Below are positions 6,976 through 11,417 of a DNA stretch of 11,417 nt, piece after piece; the stretch's first letter is position 1; each line of letters starts with the position of its first letter. This stretch comes from Candidatus Kuenenia stuttgartensis (GTDB lineage: Bacteria; Bacteroidota; Bacteroidia; Flavobacteriales_D; Crocinitomicaceae), in the NCBI GenBank assembly GCA_943326025.2, contig CALPRR020000069.1, forward strand, positions 1 through 11,417, in the 5' to 3' direction. The translations under genes and the position numbers were made by a program. The notes under the pieces are model-generated. The model was not told the origin of the DNA, searched no databases, and saw nothing but the letters and a program-made list of their open reading frames with translations.

Positions 6976-8373
6976 TTAATCTAAAAACTCTTTCTTTCCT
7001 GTTGCTATCTCCATATCAAATTCTCCTTCACTTTTAGCTATAACTACAGTTGCAAGACAATTACCTAATACATTTACACTTGTTCTTCCCATATCCATCA
7101 ATGCATCAACCGCTAAAATAACACTTGCTTTTTCAGGATCTAAACCTTTAATTGAACCAACTGCCCCTGCTAATATTACAAATGATGCTCCCCTAACTCC
7201 TGCTACACCTTTACTTGTAAGCATTAATGTGAAGCATATTCCTATTTGTTGTCCAATTGATAAATCAACACCACACATTTGAGCTACAAAAACAGTTGCT
7301 AATGAAAGATAAAGCGTTGTGCCATCCAAATTAAAGCTATATCCAGTTGGAATAACAAAAGCAACCACTTTTTTTGCCACACCAAATCTCTCTAAATTCT
7401 CCATTGCGATAGGCAACGCAGATTCACTACTAGCAGTAGCAAAAGCCAATGATACAGGTTCGTATATCTTTTGTAAAAATTGCTTGATTGGAATTTTAAA
7501 GTACAGGGCAATTGGTAAAAACACAACTAGAACAAAAACAATTAAAGCAATATATAATGTTCCAACTAATTGCAATAAATTCTGAAGAATATCAACACCT
7601 GATTTAGCTACTGTACTTGCCAATGCTCCAAAAACAGCAATTGGTGCTAAATACATAACAATATCAGTAAACTTAAACATCACTTCGCTCAAACCCTCAA
7701 AGAAATTCAAAATCGTTTCCTTTGGTTTCGGATGTTTCACCATTCCTAAACCGACTGCAAAAATGACAGCAAAAACAACAATTTGAAGCACATTATTTTC
7801 AGAAATAGCTTTCGCTATATTTTCTGGAAAAATGTCCACAAAGTGATCTTTATGTTCTAAATTTTGACTTAATAATTCAGTTGATTTCTCTTTAAATTTT
7901 TGAGTCGTTTCAACTTTCACACCTACACCTGCTTGTGAAATATTTATAGCTAATAAACCAATAAACAAAGCAACTGTGGTAACAATTTCAAAATACAAAA
8001 TACTTTTTAAACCTATCCTACCTATTTGCTTTAAATTACTATGACCAGCAATCCCAACTACTAAAGTTGCGAATATTAATGGCGCAACCAATGACTTTAT
8101 CAATCGAAGGAAAATCTTACCAAATCGCTCCATTTCCAGAGAAAATGCAGGGAAATCCATTCCAACTTCTACAGCAAGAATCATTGCAGAAAAGATCCAC
8201 AAAGACATTTTTTTACGTTTGAAAGAAATCAAAAATAAAACACCCATTAATAGATATCTTATCGTTTGAAAAACTTTATTATTAATACTTGGAAATAAGG
8301 TCTCCAAATAAAAGAAACACCCAATCAACATAAATGATGTGACGTACCAAAATAAAGTATTTAATGATTTCAT
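6976..8373 (-). CDS. dicarboxylate/amino acid:cation symporter (SDF/DAACS family)
   Basis: This 465-residue inner-membrane protein is a GltP/GltT/DctA-type symporter that takes up acidic amino acids or C4-dicarboxylates with Na+ or H+. Core marks: SSESALP (315-321) at the tip of hairpin 1, PTGYSFNLDGTTLY (342-355) in TM7, SKGVAGVRG (387-395) in hairpin 2, and DALMDMGRTSVNVLGN (423-438) in TM8. By alignment to GltPh, D427 sits at the residue that binds the substrate amino group (D394) and R430 at the one that binds the side-chain carboxylate (R397), which favours glutamate/aspartate over dicarboxylates. N438 replaces the sodium-ligand Asp405, as I recall for GltT and DctA. The protein carries about 55 extra N-terminal residues with two hydrophobic segments (about 8-25 and 38-51) before the usual start near residue 56. 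Its promoter region is shared with divergent rho. Confidence 0.92.
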   Translation of the reverse strand: MKSLNTLFWYVTSFMLIGCFFYLETLFPSINNKVFQTIRYLLMGVLFLISFKRKKMSLWIFSAMILAVEVGMDFPAFSLEMERFGKIFLRLIKSLVAPLIFATLVVGIAGHSNLKQIGRIGLKSILYFEIVTTVALFIGLLAINISQAGVGVKVETTQKFKEKSTELLSQNLEHKDHFVDIFPENIAKAISENNVLQIVVFAVIFAVGLGMVKHPKPKETILNFFEGLSEVMFKFTDIVMYLAPIAVFGALASTVAKSGVDILQNLLQLVGTLYIALIVFVLVVFLPIALYFKIPIKQFLQKIYEPVSLAFATASSESALPIAMENLERFGVAKKVVAFVIPTGYSFNLDGTTLYLSLATVFVAQMCGVDLSIGQQIGICFTLMLTSKGVAGVRGASFVILAGAVGSIKGLDPEKASVILAVDALMDMGRTSVNVLGNCLATVVIAKSEGEFDMEIATGKKEFLD

Positions 8374-8396
8374 ATGTAAGTTCTAAAATTATTTTT

Positions 8397-8404
8397 CAAA
8401 TATA
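8397..8404 (-). promoter_or_regulatory. candidate -7 box for the amino-acid symporter gene
   Basis: On the minus strand TATATTTG matches the Bacteroidota housekeeping -7 consensus TAnnTTTG exactly and lies 23 bases before the start codon at 8373. No clear TTG -33 element is found at the usual 17-20 base spacing, so this is a half-match; such boxes also arise by chance in A/T-rich DNA. Confidence 0.4.
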
Positions 8405-8514
8405 CTACAAAAATATTTGAAGCGATATTCAGCTATTTTAGAACTAAAAATAAGTATTATTAAAAATTAAAAATTTAATGTTAATATCTAATTAAACCTT
8501 TTATGTTTTTTTTA

Positions 8515-8544
8515 TTGTCGAAATAAAGAAAATGTTTAATATTG
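8515..8544 (+). promoter_or_regulatory. candidate rho promoter
   Basis: TTG (8515-8517), a 19-base spacer and TAATATTG (8537-8544; one mismatch to TAnnTTTG) fit the Bacteroidota sigma-A-type promoter pattern. Transcription would start near 8550, giving a leader of about 95 bases before the rho ATG at 8645. This is pattern matching by eye. Confidence 0.42.
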
Positions 8545-8585
8545 TATCGTGGGAAGACTACTAATTTTTCAAATCCCACAACAAT
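8541..8585 (+). promoter_or_regulatory. inverted repeat / stem-loop in the rho leader
   Basis: GTGGGA (8549-8554) pairs perfectly with TCCCAC (8574-8579) across a 19-base loop; ATTGT (8541-8545) and ACAAT (8581-8585) extend it after a small asymmetric bulge. It is a conspicuous G/C-rich island in a leader that is otherwise nearly all A/T. If transcription starts near 8550 the inner stem would sit at the very 5' end of the rho mRNA. A second short hairpin, AAACC-TTT-GGTTT, lies at 8605-8617. Possible roles are mRNA stabilisation, autoregulation of rho, or an operator; none is shown by the sequence. Confidence 0.5.
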
Positions 8586-8644
8586 CAAAACATTTCAAAT
8601 AAATAAACCTTTGGTTTCATAATAGAAAACATTTATCATTTTTT

Positions 8645-10546
8645 ATGGATAAAAAAGAATTAGAGAGTAAAAAACTTCCTGACTTAAAAGAAATTGCAAA
8701 AACTATTGGAATTCAAGATTTCGAAGCGCTTAAAAAAGCAGATTTAATTGAAAAAATCATTTCAGGACCAGTTCAAAAAGAAACTTCTAAACCAACTAAA
8801 ACTCCAAAAGTAAAAGAGGTTAAAGAAGTAAAAGTTAAGGTTGAAAAGGTTATTGAGAAATCTGAACCTATCGTTGAAGTAAAATCGGAAGAAATTACGG
8901 CTAAAGTTGAAACTACAGATATAGAAACTCCTAGACCAAAAAGAGCAAGAACAATTAAAAAAATTGCATCTTCAACTGGTTCAGTTCTCGGAGCTAGTAA
9001 TGAAAATAAAACTGTTCAACCAAATTTATTCGAAACTGAAGCTGATAAAAGTGAGAAAGTAATCTCAGGATCAGTTACTACAGAAGCTAAAGAAAATGTT
9101 GCACCAGTTACAAGTGGAAAAAATTTGTTAGAAATTGAACCTAAACAACCAGTTCAAAATCAACAAAGAGAACGTTTTGAAAATAAAAATCAAAATACAA
9201 ATCATAAAAACCCAAATAACCCTAATTACAAAAAACCTGTAAATCAAGGGGAAAATCCAAATCAACAACGCAACAACCCAAATCAACAAAATAGACCGCA
9301 ACACAATCACCCGAACAATAACAACAATAATAAAGGAAATAACAATCCTCAACATAATCATAACAATAACAACAACAATCAAAACGCCATCAATCAACAA
9401 TTGGAGAAAGATGAAGAAATGTATGATTTAGTTGGTATTGTTACAGCTGAAGGAGTTTTAGAAGTATTACCTGAAGGTTTTGGCTTCTTACGCTCATCAG
9501 ATTACAATTACTTATCATCTCCAGATGATGTTTATGTTTCTCAAAGTCAAATCAAACTTTTTGGAATTAAAACTGGAGATACAATTAAAGGTTCTATTCG
9601 TCCTCCAAGAGAAGGTGAAAAGTTCTTCCCTTTAGTAAAAGTTGAATCAATTAATGGTCGTCATCCTTCATACATTCGTGATCGTGTACCATTTCAATAC
9701 TTGACTCCTCTTTTCCCGGATGAAAAATTCAAATTAACAGGACATAAACAAGAAACACTTTCAACAAGAGTAATGGATTTGTTTGCTCCAATTGGTAAAG
9801 GTCAACGTGGATTAATCGTTGCTCAACCTAAAACGGGTAAAACAATGTTATTGAAAGATGTTGCAAACGCAATCGCAGCAAATCATCCTGAGACTTATTT
9901 GATCGTATTATTGATCGATGAACGTCCTGAAGAGGTAACTGATATGGCTAGAAGCGTTAAAGCGGAAGTAATTGCCTCAACTTTTGACGAGCCAGCTGAT
10001 CGCCATGTGAAAGTTGCCAATATGGTTCTTGAAAAAGCGAAAAGAATGGTTGAATGTGGACATGATGTTTGTATCTTATTGGATTCAATTACACGTTTAG
10101 CTAGAGCATACAACACTGTTTCTCCATCTTCAGGTAAAGTCTTATCAGGTGGTGTAGACGCAAACGCATTACACAAACCAAAACGTTTCTTCGGATCAGC
10201 TCGAAAAATTGAAAATGGTGGTTCATTATCTATTTTAGCAACAGCTTTAACTGAGACTGGTTCTAAAATGGATGAAGTAATCTTCGAGGAATTTAAAGGT
10301 ACTGGTAACATGGAGTTACAATTAGACCGTAAAATTTCTAATCGTCGTATCTTCCCTGCAATTGATATTTTAGCTTCAGGAACAAGAAGAGAAGATTTAT
10401 TGGTTGGAAAAGATGCTTTACAACGAATCTGGTTGTTACGTAAATTTATCGCTGATATGAATTCAGTAGAAGCAATGGAATTCTTAAAATCAAACATGGA
10501 AAACACTATGTCGAATGAAGAATTCTTAGTTTCAATGAATCGTTAA
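8645..10546 (+). CDS. rho: transcription termination factor Rho with Asn/Gln-rich insert
   Basis: Rho is the hexameric RNA helicase that ends transcription by translocating along nascent RNA. Residues 1-40 form the helical Rho N-terminal domain (KKLPDLKEIAKTIGI). Residues about 41-165 are a Lys/Glu/Val-rich linker with a basic patch PRPKRARTIKK (96-106), and 171-252 an Asn/Gln-rich low-complexity stretch. The RNA-binding cold-shock-like domain follows from about 264, with GFGFLR (278-283). The ATPase core has Walker A QPKTGKT (394-400; lysine K399), DERPEEVTDM (425-434) and Walker B ILLDS ending at D480-S481, then the usual C-terminal region through RREDLL. At 633 residues it is about 210 longer than E. 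coli Rho (419), the excess lying before the RNA-binding domain; long inserts here are known in Bacteroidota. All core motifs are intact. It has its own leader and a strong terminator 21 bases after the stop. Confidence 0.98.
   Translation: MDKKELESKKLPDLKEIAKTIGIQDFEALKKADLIEKIISGPVQKETSKPTKTPKVKEVKEVKVKVEKVIEKSEPIVEVKSEEITAKVETTDIETPRPKRARTIKKIASSTGSVLGASNENKTVQPNLFETEADKSEKVISGSVTTEAKENVAPVTSGKNLLEIEPKQPVQNQQRERFENKNQNTNHKNPNNPNYKKPVNQGENPNQQRNNPNQQNRPQHNHPNNNNNNKGNNNPQHNHNNNNNNQNAINQQLEKDEEMYDLVGIVTAEGVLEVLPEGFGFLRSSDYNYLSSPDDVYVSQSQIKLFGIKTGDTIKGSIRPPREGEKFFPLVKVESINGRHPSYIRDRVPFQYLTPLFPDEKFKLTGHKQETLSTRVMDLFAPIGKGQRGLIVAQPKTGKTMLLKDVANAIAANHPETYLIVLLIDERPEEVTDMARSVKAEVIASTFDEPADRHVKVANMVLEKAKRMVECGHDVCILLDSITRLARAYNTVSPSSGKVLSGGVDANALHKPKRFFGSARKIENGGSLSILATALTETGSKMDEVIFEEFKGTGNMELQLDRKISNRRIFPAIDILASGTRREDLLVGKDALQRIWLLRKFIADMNSVEAMEFLKSNMENTMSNEEFLVSMNR
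9314..9379 (+). repeat. AAC/AAT triplet tracts encoding polyasparagine within rho
   Basis: Two runs of six Asn codons, at 9314-9331 (residues 224-229) and 9362-9379 (240-245), are built from mixed AAC and AAT triplets and are separated by another Asn/His-rich stretch. Being in-frame triplet repeats, they could gain or lose codons by slippage without breaking the gene. The mixing of AAC and AAT makes them imperfect, which lowers the slippage rate expected. Confidence 0.6.
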
Positions 10547-10559
10547 GAAAAGGAATAAT

Positions 10560-10567
10560 TACATTTG
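10560..10567 (+). promoter_or_regulatory. candidate -7 box just before the rho terminator, for the DUF4199 gene
   Basis: TACATTTG matches TAnnTTTG exactly and ends one base before the terminator stem. A start about 7 bases downstream would fall inside the left arm of the stem and give a leader of roughly 35 bases. No TTG -33 element is seen at the usual spacing, so it is a half-match. Confidence 0.3.
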
Positions 10568-10600
10568 TCCCGATTTAGATAACTAGATCGGGATTTTTTT
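10568..10600 (+). terminator. strong intrinsic terminator downstream of rho
   Basis: TCCCGATTTAG (10568-10578) pairs with CTAGATCGGGA (10583-10593) around an ATAA loop: an 11-bp stem with a single G-U pair, followed directly by seven T (10594-10600). It begins 21 bases after the rho stop codon and ends 9 bases before the next gene's ATG, so that gene needs read-through or a promoter within or upstream of the hairpin. Confidence 0.92.
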
Positions 10601-10609
10601 ATATTTAAA

Positions 10610-11179
10610 ATGAAAATTACAGTTAAAGTTGGGATTTTATTCGCTTTCATTTGGATGATGGTGAAAATTAGTTTTTTAGGAATGGGAAAAGCAAACGAAA
10701 TGCTTGTTCCTGCAGTTATGACAAATATTTTTCTTCTATTAAGTTCAATTTCTGTTGGTTTATATTTAACGAAACGTAAAGAAATCGATGAAGAAAGTAG
10801 TGCATTGAAAGATGTTAAAAACGGCATGACTTCAGGTTTAATATATGCCATTTTAGTGAGTACTTTCATGTATTTATATTACTCGAAGATTGATACAGAA
10901 TTTAATAGACATCAAATTACTGAAAGCGAAATGTGGTTTGAAAAACAAATTAAAGATCCAAAAGCTTTAAAAGAAATCCGTTCTTCTAATGAAGCTTTCG
11001 AAACGATGACTATTACAGAGTTGAGAAAACATTACAAAAAGAACATTAAAGCCAACTTTAGTCCATTATCTACTTCAACAGTAGGACTTTTAGCAATGTT
11101 ATTGTTAGGTACTTTAAATAGCATTTTCGTAACAGCAGTTTATAGAAAAATCGTTTTCAGTAAAAAAGCATTAAAATAA
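10610..11179 (+). CDS. DUF4199 domain-containing membrane protein
   Basis: The 189-residue protein has four hydrophobic segments, at about 5-22, 31-53, 73-92 and 155-177, with a charged, probably helical region between the third and fourth (about 95-150). This layout, the short loop KRKEIDEESSALKDVKNG (55-72) after the second segment, and the length fit the DUF4199 family of Bacteroidota inner-membrane proteins. The function of the family is unknown to me, and no catalytic motif is seen. ATG 10610 is the natural start, giving a membrane segment directly at the N-terminus; it lies just after the T-tract of the rho terminator and has no Shine-Dalgarno site. The stop is 7 bases before a lipoprotein gene on the same strand, so those two probably form one transcription unit. 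Confidence 0.82.
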   Translation: MKITVKVGILFAFIWMMVKISFLGMGKANEMLVPAVMTNIFLLLSSISVGLYLTKRKEIDEESSALKDVKNGMTSGLIYAILVSTFMYLYYSKIDTEFNRHQITESEMWFEKQIKDPKALKEIRSSNEAFETMTITELRKHYKKNIKANFSPLSTSTVGLLAMLLLGTLNSIFVTAVYRKIVFSKKALK

Positions 11180-11186
11180 TACAAGC

Positions 11187-11417
11187 ATGATGAACTTCAA
11201 AGTATACACTGTTATTCTAATTTCTATTATTTCGGTTAGTTTATTTTCCTGTTCATCAAAAAAAGAACCTTATTTTGAAGGAATAATTGAATATCACAAC
11301 ACGTTTATTCCTAAAAATAATTCAATAGATTCAATTGCTTTAAGAGTTATTTTCGGTCAAAATGCTACTCTGTATTTTAAAGAAGGAAACTTTTTTGAAA
11401 AATACAACGATGGTATC
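11187..11417 (+). CDS. putative lipoprotein (partial, C-terminus beyond right edge)
   Basis: An open frame of 77 codons begins with a double ATG (11187 and 11190) 7 bases after the DUF4199 stop and runs off the window. The N-terminus is a lipoprotein signal peptide: Met-Met-Asn-Phe-Lys, a hydrophobic stretch (6-20) and the lipobox LFSC with C22 as the lipid-modified residue. The mature part starts CSSKKEPYFEG and continues with beta-strand-like sequence (EGIIEYHNTF, ALRVIFG, TLYFKEGNFFEKY), somewhat like the many Bacteroidota envelope proteins built from such strands. I do not recognise a named family. It should be anchored in the inner or outer membrane; the Lys-Lys-Glu after the cysteine loosely recalls surface-export signals of Flavobacteria but is not a clear match. 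Likely co-transcribed with the DUF4199 gene. Confidence 0.75.
   Translation, partial: MMNFKVYTVILISIISVSLFSCSSKKEPYFEGIIEYHNTFIPKNNSIDSIALRVIFGQNATLYFKEGNFFEKYNDGI

Noticed and set aside
8440..8515. Very A/T-rich stretch between the symporter and rho genes as a replication origin or attachment site
   Set aside because: I saw no DnaA-box cluster, no direct repeats flanking it, and no integrase or partition genes nearby; it is better read as a divergent promoter region.
9128..9400. A 90-codon hydrophobic open frame on the minus strand
   Set aside because: It is the reverse strand of the Asn/Gln codon-rich rho insert; AAC/AAT/CAA read backwards gives Val/Ile/Leu, which mimics membrane segments.
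9895..10506. A 203-codon open frame on the minus strand inside rho
   Set aside because: It lies wholly antisense to the most conserved part of the rho ATPase core, and its translation shows no recognisable domain. Long antisense frames are a common by-product of coding sequence.
10543..10869. A 108-codon minus-strand frame over the rho terminator and DUF4199 gene
   Set aside because: It is antisense to a supported gene, runs through a strong terminator hairpin, and has no recognisable domain.

Overview
The window looks like ordinary chromosome from a Bacteroidota bacterium, most likely in the order Flavobacteriales. The evidence is a very A/T-rich sequence, start codons without Shine-Dalgarno sites, TAnnTTTG-like promoter boxes, and several families largely confined to that phylum: DUF4301, DUF4199, a 'GlmU family' acetyltransferase/uridylyltransferase-like protein, and a Rho factor with a long Asn/Gln-rich insert. 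The genus cannot be told from the sequence.

Layout. (1) Positions 1-467, minus strand: the N-terminal part of a DUF4301 gene that runs off the left edge. It is divergent from a class I SAM methyltransferase gene (500-1267, plus). (2) Positions 1376-4289, plus: a tight three-gene cassette of two different FkbM-type methyltransferases and a GT4-type glycosyltransferase, probably making and O-methylating a glycan. (3) Positions 4292-8373, minus: a GlmU-family protein, a sodium:solute symporter whose 3' end overlaps it, and 100 bases upstream a dicarboxylate/amino-acid:cation symporter. The cassette and this group converge with only 2 bases between their stop codons. (4) Positions 8645-11417, plus: rho with a structured leader and a strong intrinsic terminator, then a DUF4199 membrane protein gene and the start of a lipoprotein gene that runs off the right edge.

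How they fit together. Only three groups look functionally joined: the FkbM/FkbM/GT4 cassette (glycan modification), the symporter/GlmU-family overlapping pair (co-transcribed; the shared role is not obvious), and DUF4199/lipoprotein (7 bases apart). Rho is a housekeeping gene. No stretch over 300 bases lacks a gene; the longest gap is 8374-8644, which holds the divergent promoters for the amino-acid symporter and rho plus a stem-loop. I saw no tRNA, rRNA, CRISPR, insertion sequence or phage gene.

I found no clear new multi-gene system. The points most worth a second look are the Asn/Gln-rich, probably condensate-forming insert in Rho, the inverted repeat in the rho leader, a promoter-like box placed so that its transcripts would start inside the rho terminator, and the methyltransferase/glycosyltransferase pair separated only by one in-frame stop codon.
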